This document shows positions 27,101-34,461 of a stretch of 64,000 nt of DNA, piece after piece. Where the stretch lies: assembly GCF_002150685.1 (NCBI RefSeq), contig NZ_MSSW01000027.1, positions 86,633 to 150,632 on the forward strand, read 5' to 3'. The position numbers and the translations under genes were made by a program. The DNA is from Algoriphagus antarcticus. GTDB lineage: Bacteria > Bacteroidota > Bacteroidia > Cytophagales > Cyclobacteriaceae. How positions within the stretch are numbered: the stretch's first letter is position 1; every line of letters begins with the position of its first letter. Under the pieces are notes generated by a model. The model made no database searches and was not told the origin of the DNA. It was given only the letters and a program-made list of their open reading frames with translations.

Positions 27101-28415
27101 CGAAATATTTCACATCGTACTTCCGCGCAAATTCTAACAGTACCTCATTTACTTTCTCTTCCTCAGGGATGCCGTGGCGATTGAGCTCTACATAAAAATC
27201 TTCGCCAAACTGGGCCTTCCACCACACAAAAGCTTCTTCCGCTTGGGTTTCTCCGACGTTCAAAATCAAGAAAGGAATCTCTCCCCAAAGCCCACCAGTG
27301 GTAGCGATTAGATCAGCTTTGTATTGAACCAAAAGCTCTTTGTCAATTCGGGGTAAATAGTAAAAACCTTCGATATTGGCGTAGGAAGCTAGTTTTGCTA
27401 GGTTGTGATAACCAGCTTTATTTTTTGCTAGGAGAACAGTTTGGTAACCGTCATCCTTATTTGATTTGTTTTTTCTGTCGCGGCAAAGATTGAATTCACA
27501 GCCCAAAATTGGCTTGATATCTTTTGCGAGTGCTTCTTTCACGAAGTGGAAAGCGCCCATCATATTCCCGTGATCAGTCATCGCAATAGCTGGCATTCCC
27601 AACTCTTTTGCGCGAGCAATCATGGCAGGAATCTCACAGGTGGCCTGAAGAACGGAGTACTGACTATGGACGTGCAGGTGTGTAAACGGAACATCTTTAA
27701 GATCTGAGATATCCGCTTTACCGGCCTGCTTTAGTACATCTTTCGCAGCGACTTTCTGAGCATCTTTTGCTTGCGCGAAGTTGGCTTCCTCCAGCTTAGG
27801 TGCTTCGTATATTACTTCTTTAATTGCGATTCCAGTCACAGGAGCTTGTACTCCTTGTGTGATCAAGCCAAAGAAACAGCGAGCTGTAGCATCCACATCA
27901 TAAGCCGCATCGTGGGCATCACCGAAGCCTTTCCCAAAAAGTTTATGATGTAACTCTGTAAGCGTTGGCCATTTGAATTTGCCTCCTCGACCCCCGGGAA
28001 GTGCACAGAAATCTGTGGAAATATCTTTGGTGTCCAGCTGCTTTGCTGTCAACGGCATAGTAGCCTCAGCTCGGTAGTATTCCGAACCTGTTACATTGAC
28101 ATCAAACTCGACATTGTGTCCTACCAAATAGGTGGCTTTCTGTACGTCTCCTTCAAATATTCCGAGGATCTGCTTCAGGTCGTGTCCTTCGGCTAAAGCT
28201 CGTTTGGTGGAAATCCCGTGAACTTTCTCCGCATTGTAGGGAATCGTAAATCCTTCGGGACGGATGATGTAATTATGATTAGAAATCAGATTTCCCTTAG
28301 CATCATGCAGTTGCCAGGCTAGCTGAACAAGTCTTGGCCAGTTGTCCACATCGGACATGGGGGCATTGTAATCGCGGGGAAGACCGGTGGTCTCCGTATC
28401 AAAAATTAAATACAT
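24129..28415 (-). CDS. dnaE: DNA polymerase III alpha subunit with N-terminal exonuclease domain
   Basis: This is the replicative polymerase catalytic subunit, 1428 aa, about 270 residues longer than E. coli DnaE. Residues 1-190 form an epsilon-like DEDDh exonuclease: FDTETTG (D6, E8), VGHNVEFDVNV and HDAAYDVDATARC. The PHP domain starts at about 243 with THLHVHSQYSVL and MTDHGNM. The polymerase core has GRGSAAGSAVAYC and the catalytic aspartates in LPDIDIDFDDEGR (about 654-660). A helix-hairpin-helix and an OB-fold (VSTFAHRTTKNGKPFGTLTLED) follow. The fusion places proofreading in cis at the N-terminus, unlike PolC, where the exonuclease is inserted in the PHP domain. The gene appears intact. 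Confidence 0.95.
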   Translation of the reverse strand: MYLIFDTETTGLPRDYNAPMSDVDNWPRLVQLAWQLHDAKGNLISNHNYIIRPEGFTIPYNAEKVHGISTKRALAEGHDLKQILGIFEGDVQKATYLVGHNVEFDVNVTGSEYYRAEATMPLTAKQLDTKDISTDFCALPGGRGGKFKWPTLTELHHKLFGKGFGDAHDAAYDVDATARCFFGLITQGVQAPVTGIAIKEVIYEAPKLEEANFAQAKDAQKVAAKDVLKQAGKADISDLKDVPFTHLHVHSQYSVLQATCEIPAMIARAKELGMPAIAMTDHGNMMGAFHFVKEALAKDIKPILGCEFNLCRDRKNKSNKDDGYQTVLLAKNKAGYHNLAKLASYANIEGFYYLPRIDKELLVQYKADLIATTGGLWGEIPFLILNVGETQAEEAFVWWKAQFGEDFYVELNRHGIPEEEKVNEVLLEFARKYDVKYFAANNSYYSEKTDAKAHDVLLCVKDGELYDKPKKYIGKRGREFRYGFPNDEFYIKTPDEMKKLFADMPEAIECTNEITEKVETYKLAREVLLPAFGIPEEFKHAEDEVDGEKRGENAYLRHLTYEGAKKRYPEITSEIEERLDFELATVKNTGYPGYFLIVQDFIAEARRMGVSVGPGRGSAAGSAVAYCTGITNIDPIAYNLLFERFLNPDRVSLPDIDIDFDDEGRQSVIDYVIRKYGSNQVAQIITYGTMAAKSAIRDTARVLNLPLAEAGRLANLVPDIKLKALFALQGNRAAISDKLNGQSEMIAKADELIKISKGQDDAAKTINQATMLEGSVRNLGIHACGVIITPDDITNYVPVALAKDSDMVCTQFDNSVVEAAGLLKMDFLGLKTLTLIKTAIRIVEERHGIELDADHFPIDDVKTYELFQRGETVGIFQYESAGMQKYMRDLKPTVFADLIAMNALYRPGPIAYIPAFVRRKHGTEAIEYDLDDMKEYLEETYGITVYQEQVMLLSQKLAGFTKGEADVLRKAMGKKQKDVLDKMKPKFIAQASAKGHDAKKLSKIWTDWEAFASYAFNKSHSTCYAWIAYQTAYLKAHYPAEYLASVLSNNMNDITQVTFFMEECKRAGIPVLGPDVNESKNGFTVNAAGEIRFGMAAIKGAGSAAVDAIISEREKNGAYKNIFEFAKRVSSKALNKKTMEALAMAGGFDCFPQHHRRQYLEAADNDLNLIEKATKYAQKVQQEEESNQVSLFGGGAGNMEVPLPTIAPMEPFTQLQQLNIEKEVVGLYISGHPLDQFRLEIESFTNAALPDLTDLESLRNRSDIKLAGSVSTFAHRTTKNGKPFGTLTLEDYQGAFTFFLFGDDYVKFKEYFMPGWFLFISGTAASKRWAENELEFKISNITLLDEIRGKMVKGLRVNINLDDLTLDLMEKLQAITEKYKGDAKLYFDVIDRKENIALELLSKRFSINPSSEMIMELKQIPEVMYKVV

Positions 28416-28661
28416 ACAGCTTGGGGAATTGAGACTTCAAATTAGGGCTAATCTCTGAAAGGAGACAAGCGGAGCGGAGGTAATTGTCGGAGATTTTTAC
28501 CTAGTAATGAATAGCACCTTAAGCTTGAGACTTTTAAACTTTTTAATTCTCTGGGTGAGATGCCGTAAAAAAAGTGGTTAAGTTAAATCAGGAAAGGATT
28601 GAAAAATCTCTCCAGAAGATTACCTTTCCATACGATCTTTTTTGGTTCAAACTACCCGCAT
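28416..28661. other. Intergenic region upstream of dnaE with decayed coding remnants
   Basis: The left half presumably holds the dnaE promoter, but I cannot find a clean TAnnTTTG. In the right part (about 28570-28661, minus strand), short frames such as KGLVNAGSLNQKRSYGKV continue the decayed ATPase gene at 28662-29380 in shifted frames. No intact gene is present. Confidence 0.5.
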
Positions 28662-29380
28662 TCACCAATCCTTTTGAGGATATTGGAGTTGTAGAAAAAG
28701 CCAGGATTTAGCTGTGGGCTGAGAAATCCCTGCTTCATTTGCTAAGGCACTTAGATTCAAAAATTGACCTGCCCGTGCTGCGCAGAGACTCAGGAAACTT
28801 TGAAATTGTCTCAAATCTCTGACAACCATGAGTTCTGTCACATCCCGATTGCCGTAGGTTTGGACATAATTGGAGTAAAATACGCTTGGTGAAATCTTCC
28901 TGTCATACATGGCAGGGTAAAACCCAGTGATCAACTGGTCAAAAGGATCTTCTGCAAGCTAATTCGCTGATGATAGCTCCTTCGTGTCTAGTGGTAATAG
29001 CTTGAAAATAGCTACTCGGTCAGCTAAGCTCTGAGTGATTCGCTCCTTTATGTGAAAGTTTGAGATCCGGAAAGTATAAATCCGCCCATTCGATCAGGAC
29101 GACTGTCAACAAGAGTTTGTAGGCACGAAAATATAGCTGGTGCTTGCTGTACTTCATCAAAGATCACCTGATCGTGGTACTCAGCCAGAAAGCCATTTGG
29201 GTCTTTCAGCGCAAAATCCCGATTATCTGGATTTTCCAAACTAACATAGCGATAGTCTGGGAAAAGCGTTCGTAAAAGCGTAGTCTTTCCTGACTGTCTT
29301 GGGCCAGTGATTGCCTGTATGGGGTATTTACTTTGACATTCCCGTATTGCGTTGAATATCTGTCGATTAATCACATTCAT
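28662..29380 (-). pseudogene. Decayed AAA ATPase of the DUF4143 family
   Basis: Two fragments on the minus strand belong to one former gene. 29048-29380 encodes the N-terminal P-loop part (ITGPRQSGKTTLLRTLF, VIFDEVQQAPAIF, FILSGSQ). 28662-28934 encodes the middle of the DUF4143 region (ITGFYPAMYD, FYSNYVQTY, DVTELMVVRDLRQFQ, AGISQPTAKSWL). Between them the frame can be followed as NFHIKERITQSLADRVAIFKLLPLDTKELSS... in two pieces, needing one frameshift near 29055 and crossing an in-frame TAG before LAEDPFDQ. The 3' end is frameshifted and truncated after SWLFLQ. An intact relative lies next to it (29484-30680). Confidence 0.85.
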
Positions 29381-29483
29381 TTGCTACAAATGGACATCTA
29401 ATTTTGAAATTGTACAGACTTTATTTTAAAATTGTACAACTTTTATCTTTCTCTCAATGATTGTAAAAGGATAGCTTTTACTC

Positions 29484-30680
29484 TCAATAGAGAAATCCCA
29501 GCAAATAAAGTGGGATCTGCTTTCCCCAGCCTATTTCTAATTCATCTGAAAACACGAGGTGGTTTTCGTGATGAGCGACTTGAGCTGGTGTTTTGTTCTT
29601 TCCTCCGATTTCCAATAGAATTTCCTCATTGACCAAAAAGTCTCCTCTTGAGGGATGAGTGATATTCAAGCCCGCGTTTTGAAGTTGGTCGAGGGCAAAA
29701 GTCTCTCTAATGTTTCCAGAGTTCCAGCCTTTCTCGGATAGAGATTTAATCAAATTAGCATTGGAAAGCAGGATTTTTTCTGGCTTGTTCATCAGGCTAA
29801 TTCCTTTAGTAGAAGATCTGAGATTTCGAATGAGCCGTGCTTCTTCTAGGACGTGAAGCATTTCAAGGAGAATTGGGCGAGTTGTTTCTATTTGAGTTGC
29901 GAGTTTGGTGATATTTGGCGTGAAGGGAACAGACTCAGAAATTATATAAAGAAGCTTTTTGAGTTTGTTTTGTGTGCTAACGGATATGTCTTTTGCTTCA
30001 GGAAGGTCATAATCGATGATTATATTGATTATCTGTTGTAATCGATAGCTATAATCAGTAAGTCCTTCTTTGAAAAAAGGGTAGGATCCATAGGAAAGAA
30101 ATTCTTGAAAATAGTGTAGTGGAGACGCAAGTTTTTGTTTGATGCTTCGGGAGATCTCTACATGGTTGATTTGAATTTCCTCCAAAGTATATGCAGGGAA
30201 GGCCCAGTCGTACTTTAGTTGAAGGAATTCTCGAAAGGATAATGCAGTGAGCTCATAAAACAGAACCCTGCGGCTTAGGTCCACAGTCGATTTCTGCAAC
30301 TCAAGAATGGATGAGCCTGAGAATGTAAGTTGAAGATCGGGGTAAAAGTCATATAGATTTTTGACTTCTCGATGCCAGTCGGGGTACTTGTGAACTTCAT
30401 CTAAAAAAAGCTTCCTTCCGCCAGCTTGATAGAAGCTTTCTCCTGTTTCTAGAAGTGTTGTTGTTTTGAAATATAGATCATCTAGCGAAAAGTATAGCGC
30501 TTTTTCTCCATAATCTGCCGTCTTGAGATGTTGAAGCATCAAGGTAGATTTTCCAGTTCCACGAGCACCTTTTATGCCAATTGCCCGAGCATCCCAGTTG
30601 ATTTTTTTCGAAAGGGATCTTTTGAAATTCAAATCAATTCCAGTGAGTAAGCTTTGATATCTTCGAATGAGCTGCTGCAT
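29484..30680 (-). CDS. AAA ATPase, AAA_14/DUF4143 family
   Basis: This 398-aa ATPase belongs to a widespread, poorly understood prokaryotic family, often in accessory regions. Walker A is IKGARGTGKSTLM (about 36-48), Walker B is RKLFLDEVHKYP (about 89-100), and the sensor region is LTFSGSSILEL. A winged-helix and DUF4143-like region follow, ending in FLVNEEILLEIGGKNKTPAQV and VFSDELEIG, the nuclease-like tail typical of the family. The function is unknown. Two palindromes sit over the start codon and promoter (30680-30731), suggesting self-regulation or regulation by a dimeric repressor. The neighbouring decayed relative suggests repeated gain and loss here. Confidence 0.85.
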   Translation of the reverse strand: MQQLIRRYQSLLTGIDLNFKRSLSKKINWDARAIGIKGARGTGKSTLMLQHLKTADYGEKALYFSLDDLYFKTTTLLETGESFYQAGGRKLFLDEVHKYPDWHREVKNLYDFYPDLQLTFSGSSILELQKSTVDLSRRVLFYELTALSFREFLQLKYDWAFPAYTLEEIQINHVEISRSIKQKLASPLHYFQEFLSYGSYPFFKEGLTDYSYRLQQIINIIIDYDLPEAKDISVSTQNKLKKLLYIISESVPFTPNITKLATQIETTRPILLEMLHVLEEARLIRNLRSSTKGISLMNKPEKILLSNANLIKSLSEKGWNSGNIRETFALDQLQNAGLNITHPSRGDFLVNEEILLEIGGKNKTPAQVAHHENHLVFSDELEIGWGKQIPLYLLGFLY

Positions 30681-30731
30681 TGTATTTTCAAAGATACAAT
30701 ATTTGTCTAAAAATGTATCTTTGAAGATACA
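30680..30731 (-). promoter_or_regulatory. Two operator-like palindromes over the ATPase promoter
   Basis: Site 1 (30680-30699) has arms TTGTAT/ATACAA and overlaps the start codon. It contains, on the minus strand, a perfect -7 element TATCTTTG (30689-30696). Site 2 (30714-30731) is TGTATCTT-TG-AAGATACA, a perfect 8-bp inverted repeat. The centres are 33 bp apart, about three helical turns. The mRNA would be nearly leaderless. Confidence 0.6.
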
Positions 30732-30779
30732 ATTCTATTTATTTTAATCTATGTGAGAAGAAGGCAGTAGCGTTCACCT

Positions 30780-30819
30780 GACACCTAACATCCCAACATC
30801 GGTCACTCAACATCCAACA
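30780..30819 (-). repeat. Dispersed 3'-flank repeat, copy 2
   Basis: The plus strand reads gacacctaacatcccaac followed by atcggtcactcaacatccaa and then cattc. Short units of the type (c)caacat are repeated four times. It stands directly downstream of the rsmG stop, matching copies at 24050 and 56152. Confidence 0.6.
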
Positions 30820-30825
30820 TTCTAC

Positions 30826-31473
30826 CTACCTCTTATCCTCCCAAGGCATAAAAATTACCTTTTTGGTCTCAAAAAATTCTTCTTTGAAGTAGTCTTCCAA
30901 GTGGTACACCACATAGGATTTTCCTAATTCCTCCATCTCTTCGTCAACTTCTCCGCCTTTGAGATAAAGGATGCCATTTGGATATTCGTTGATGTCTTCC
31001 TTGCGGATTTTGTTTTTCACCCAAGGATAAAAAGTGGCCATACGAGTCACTGCACGACTGATCACAAAATCGTATTTACGGATCAACTCCTCTGCTCTTG
31101 CTTGCTGAGCTTCTACGTTGGTTAATTTCAGCTGCTTTACCACATCTTTTACTACAGTGATCTTTTTCCCAATAGAATCCACCAAATGGAAATGTGTATC
31201 GGGAAACATAATCGCCAGTGGAATCCCGGGAAAGCCACCTCCAGTGCCGATGTCTAAAATCTTTGTTCCTGGCTCAAACGGCATCACTTTTACAATCCCA
31301 AGGGAATGCAGAACATGATGCAAGTAGAAATGCTCCATGTCCTTGCGACTGATTACATTGATTTTGGAATTCCAATCATCGTATAACTCTTGAAGAAGGT
31401 CGAACTGGGCGAGCTGAGCTTCGGTAAGTTCTGGGAAATAAGACTGGATAAGCTGAGTGCCAGAGTTCATCAA
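30826..31473 (-). CDS. rsmG: 16S rRNA (guanine(527)-N7)-methyltransferase
   Basis: RsmG (GidB) methylates G527 of 16S rRNA using S-adenosylmethionine. The protein is 215 aa, normal for the family. The N-terminal part carries YDDWNSKINVISRKDMEHFYLHH. The SAM-binding motif is KILDIGTGGGFPGIPLAIMFP, and DSIGKKITVVKDV follows. RAVTRMATFYPWVK is the typical substrate-side segment. The start overlaps the upstream sigma-factor stop by 4 bp (ATGA), so translation is coupled. Confidence 0.95.
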   Translation of the reverse strand: MMNSGTQLIQSYFPELTEAQLAQFDLLQELYDDWNSKINVISRKDMEHFYLHHVLHSLGIVKVMPFEPGTKILDIGTGGGFPGIPLAIMFPDTHFHLVDSIGKKITVVKDVVKQLKLTNVEAQQARAEELIRKYDFVISRAVTRMATFYPWVKNKIRKEDINEYPNGILYLKGGEVDEEMEELGKSYVVYHLEDYFKEEFFETKKVIFMPWEDKR

Positions 31474-32081
31474 ATGTGTTTTTGTTTGCCAGCGGCAATT
31501 TCGTAGAGTAATTCTCTGGAGCGGTGAAGTTGCGCTTTCACGGTTCCCAGTGGTTTTTCAAGTTCTTTTGCGATTTCCTCGTAAGAAAGCTCATCGAAAT
31601 AGCGTAGCTGTACCAGTTTTCGATATTTCGCGGGAAGCTTGTCCACGAAGATTCTCACCATCTCGATCCGCTGAGTACGAATGAACTCGTCCTGCGGATT
31701 ATTGTCATCATCTTCCACGTCTATGGTCACAGAATTTCCCCCGTCATCAGACATCGTCGTGTTCAAACTCATCGTCTTGAGTTTCTTTTTTCTGATGAAA
31801 TCAATGGTGTTGTTGGTGGCAATACGGAAAAGCCAAGTGGAGAACGTATAGTCTTTTTTGAAGCGATGGAGATTCTTGAATGCTTTGGCAAAAGCCTCCA
31901 TGGTGAGATCCTCTGCATCATCTGCATCTCGGATCATTTTCAGGATCATGTAATAAACGGCCTTTTTGTAGCGCTTCATTAAAGAGGCGTATGCTTGCTG
32001 ATCTTCGTGGTGTACCGCTTGATCGATCAGATCAAAGTCTTCGAGTGCTTTCTTAGAAAAACCGCGTTCATTTATTTCCAT
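31470..32081 (-). CDS. ECF-type RNA polymerase sigma factor
   Basis: This 203-aa sigma-70 family factor has only regions 2 and 4. I start it at MEINERGFSKKAL (ATG at 32081), which overlaps the glycosyltransferase stop by 10 bp. Region 2 includes DADDAEDLTMEAFAKAF and FSTWLFRIATNNTIDFIRKKK. A short acidic linker with VEDDDNNP follows. Region 4 is LPAKYRKLVQLRYFDELSYEEIAKEL with the DNA-recognition helix in GTVKAQLHRSRELL. No anti-sigma gene is adjacent, which is unusual for ECF factors and suggests a constitutive or differently controlled group. It is sandwiched in an overlapping operon with the glycosyltransferase and rsmG. Confidence 0.92.
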   Translation of the reverse strand: MEINERGFSKKALEDFDLIDQAVHHEDQQAYASLMKRYKKAVYYMILKMIRDADDAEDLTMEAFAKAFKNLHRFKKDYTFSTWLFRIATNNTIDFIRKKKLKTMSLNTTMSDDGGNSVTIDVEDDDNNPQDEFIRTQRIEMVRIFVDKLPAKYRKLVQLRYFDELSYEEIAKELEKPLGTVKAQLHRSRELLYEIAAGKQKHI

Positions 32082-33208
32082 TGGATGTCTTTTGCCTGAT
32101 GGGATATAGTCCCTAAAATCCAAAAATAACCTAAATACAAGAAATCAAGCATCCAGATGTTTTTTGGTGGTTTAGTTCCTTGGATCTTTTTCTCGGCAGC
32201 TTTGAAAATAAGCGTGATAAGAAAAGACCTCAGAAGGATAATACCAAAAACAACGGAAAAATGTTCCCAGCTATGGACTAAACCGACATAAATAAGCAAT
32301 CCTAAGCCCCCAAGCCAGAATAATGCATGCGAAAAGGAGTATAGTCCAATCTTTCTCTTGTCTTCACCACTATAATATTTCCCTACACTCAAGTGCCTTT
32401 TTTTCTGAATAAGATATTCTTTGCGCGTTTCTTTTGGTTTGGAAATCGTATTCGCTTCTGGATCTAAGACTATTGCAGTATTTCTACCACTGGCATATTG
32501 ATTTATAAAAAGATCATCGTCTCCGCCTTCAATATGCCAAAGTCCTTTGAACGCTTTTACATTCATGAAAAAATCCTTGCGGTAGCAGAGGTTCCTTCCT
32601 ATTCCCATGAAGGGTTTTTTCCAAAGTCCAAAAGAGATGTAGTACAACCCAGTGAGTAAGGTCTCAAATTGAATCCAGTTATTTAAAAAGCCAGGCTTTT
32701 GTTCATATCCTGAAAATCCAACTGCAAATGTTTTTTCCTGATTTCGCACTGGAGCAGTCATTTTTCTGATCCATTGGTTGGTTTCGGGCAGGCAATCTGC
32801 ATCAGTCAGGAGAATTACGTCATGCTTGGCTACTTTGATGCCCAGTGTAAGTGCATACTTCTTGGCAGTGACATGGGTTGGTGTGTACTTGATGGTGACG
32901 GAGCGCAATTTGGGATAGCTTTCCATCATTTTCTCCAGTAGGCGCTTAGTACTATCCGTTGATCGGTCGTTGACGATCATGACATCGAAGACAGGATAGT
33001 CTTGTTCGAAGAGCCTAGGGATGAGTGTCTTAAGGTTTAAAAATTCATTGTGCGCACAAATCACCACAGTCACACCCTCTTCATTTTTCGAAGTAGATGG
33101 AGATTTATTGCCAGCATAAAAAGCTGCCTTCCCAAAAATAACCAAGAGGTAAATTGCTTGGATAAGTATTCCAATACCGAAGAAAAACCAAAGTAAAAAT
33201 AGGCCCAT
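32072..33208 (-). CDS. Membrane glycosyltransferase, family 2
   Basis: This 378-aa GT2 enzyme has one N-terminal membrane helix (about residues 2-28) and two or three C-terminal helices. The GT-A nucleotide-binding core shows VTVVICAHNEFLNL, VNDRSTDSTKRLL and LTDADCLPE (DxD). The acceptor-site acidic motif is HIEGGDDDLFINQ, and QKKRHLSVG takes the place of QxxRW. It probably adds a sugar to a membrane-bound acceptor; the actual substrate cannot be read. I start it at MGLFLLWFFFG, because the longer frame includes the promoter region. It overlaps the sigma-factor gene by 10 bp. Confidence 0.88.
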   Translation of the reverse strand: MGLFLLWFFFGIGILIQAIYLLVIFGKAAFYAGNKSPSTSKNEEGVTVVICAHNEFLNLKTLIPRLFEQDYPVFDVMIVNDRSTDSTKRLLEKMMESYPKLRSVTIKYTPTHVTAKKYALTLGIKVAKHDVILLTDADCLPETNQWIRKMTAPVRNQEKTFAVGFSGYEQKPGFLNNWIQFETLLTGLYYISFGLWKKPFMGIGRNLCYRKDFFMNVKAFKGLWHIEGGDDDLFINQYASGRNTAIVLDPEANTISKPKETRKEYLIQKKRHLSVGKYYSGEDKRKIGLYSFSHALFWLGGLGLLIYVGLVHSWEHFSVVFGIILLRSFLITLIFKAAEKKIQGTKPPKNIWMLDFLYLGYFWILGTISHQAKDIQWK

Positions 33209-33225
33209 AGGTCGTTTTTGCTGCG

Positions 33226-33233
33226 CAAATATA
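33226..33233 (-). promoter_or_regulatory. -7 element for the glycosyltransferase operon
   Basis: The minus strand reads TATATTTG, a perfect match, 17 bp ahead of the ATG at 33208. Confidence 0.65.
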
Positions 33234-33269
33234 AAATCAAATTCAGCAAACCATTTAAGAATAAGCGTA

Positions 33270-33277
33270 TATTTTTG
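33270..33277 (+). promoter_or_regulatory. -7 element for the tgt operon
   Basis: TATTTTTG matches TAnnTTTG, 52 bp ahead of the tgt ATG. It lies back to back with the divergent promoter at 33226-33233. Confidence 0.6.
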
Positions 33278-33329
33278 CAGGCTGAATGGGACCATCTGTA
33301 GAAGGTCTCACCAGCAACCCATTAGCGAT

Positions 33330-34460
33330 ATGAAGTTTACCTTAGAGTACAGTGATCCCAAAAGTAAAGCCAGAGCAGGTGTAGTTAAAACCGATCATGG
33401 TGATATTCAAACACCTATTTTTATGCCTGTGGGTACAGCTGGCTCTGTGAAAGCTGTTCATCAGCGGGAATTGGATCAAGACATCAAAGCTCAAATCATT
33501 CTGGGAAATACCTATCATTTGTATTTAAGACCAGGGCTGGATGTGCTGGAAAAAGCTGGAGGACTTCACAAATTCAACGGCTGGGGTAAACCAATCCTGA
33601 CTGATAGCGGAGGATATCAAGTCTTTTCGCTTTCGGGAACCCGCAAAATCAAAGAAGATGGGGTGATGTTTAAGTCACACATTGATGGATCGAAGCATCA
33701 TTTCACTCCAGAAAATGTCATGGATATTCAGCGAACAATAGGCGCTGACATCATTATGGCTTTTGATGAGTGTACTCCTTATCCTTGTGAATATGGCTAT
33801 GCGAGGAACTCGATGGAGATGACCCATCGCTGGTTGACGCGCTGCATTGATCGTTTTGACGCGACCGAAGGGAAATATGGCTACCATCAGACGCTTTTCC
33901 CTATCGTGCAGGGATCTGTTTACAAGGATTTGCGTAAGCAAAGTGCGGAATTCATCGCATCGACCAATCAGCAAGGAAATGCAATCGGCGGACTTTCTGT
34001 GGGCGAGCCTGCAGAGATGATGTATGAGATGACTGAGTTGGTCACGGATATTTTACCCCACGACAAGCCTCGATACTTGATGGGCGTAGGAACTCCCGCC
34101 AATATTTTGGAATGCATTGCTTTGGGTGTGGATATGTTTGACTGTGTGATGCCTACTCGGAATGCTCGAAACGGCATGCTTTTCACCTCGGAGGGTTTTA
34201 TCAATATTCGAAACGAGAAGTGGAAGGATGATTTTTCGGGCATCGATCCAGCGATCGGAGGCTATGTGAGTACCTTTTATAGCAAAGCATATTTGAGACA
34301 TTTGACTATTAGCAAGGAGATTTTGGCTGCGCAAATTGCCAGTATCCATAATCTAAGTTTTTACCTTTGGCTGGTTGGCCAAGCTAGAGAGCATATCCTA
34401 GCTGGTGATTTTGCCGTTTGGAAAGATCAAATGGTGAAAAAAGTGAGCACCAGACTCTGA
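33330..34460 (+). CDS. tgt: tRNA-guanine(34) transglycosylase
   Basis: Tgt exchanges guanine 34 for preQ1 in tRNAs with GUN anticodons (queuosine pathway). The 376 aa and core motifs are typical: NTYHLYLRPG, LTDSGGYQVFS (catalytic Asp), GGLSVGEP and VDMFDCVMPTRNARNG (nucleophile Asp). The zinc site near the C-terminus, normally CxCxxC followed by a His, is changed. The segment before YSKAYLRHL reads GIDPAIGGYVSTF with no cysteine. The later His in ASIHNLSFYLWL remains. The start is 1 bp upstream-linked with lptF/G (stop and next ATG separated by one base). Confidence 0.94.
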   Translation: MKFTLEYSDPKSKARAGVVKTDHGDIQTPIFMPVGTAGSVKAVHQRELDQDIKAQIILGNTYHLYLRPGLDVLEKAGGLHKFNGWGKPILTDSGGYQVFSLSGTRKIKEDGVMFKSHIDGSKHHFTPENVMDIQRTIGADIIMAFDECTPYPCEYGYARNSMEMTHRWLTRCIDRFDATEGKYGYHQTLFPIVQGSVYKDLRKQSAEFIASTNQQGNAIGGLSVGEPAEMMYEMTELVTDILPHDKPRYLMGVGTPANILECIALGVDMFDCVMPTRNARNGMLFTSEGFINIRNEKWKDDFSGIDPAIGGYVSTFYSKAYLRHLTISKEILAAQIASIHNLSFYLWLVGQAREHILAGDFAVWKDQMVKKVSTRL

Positions 34461-34461
34461 T

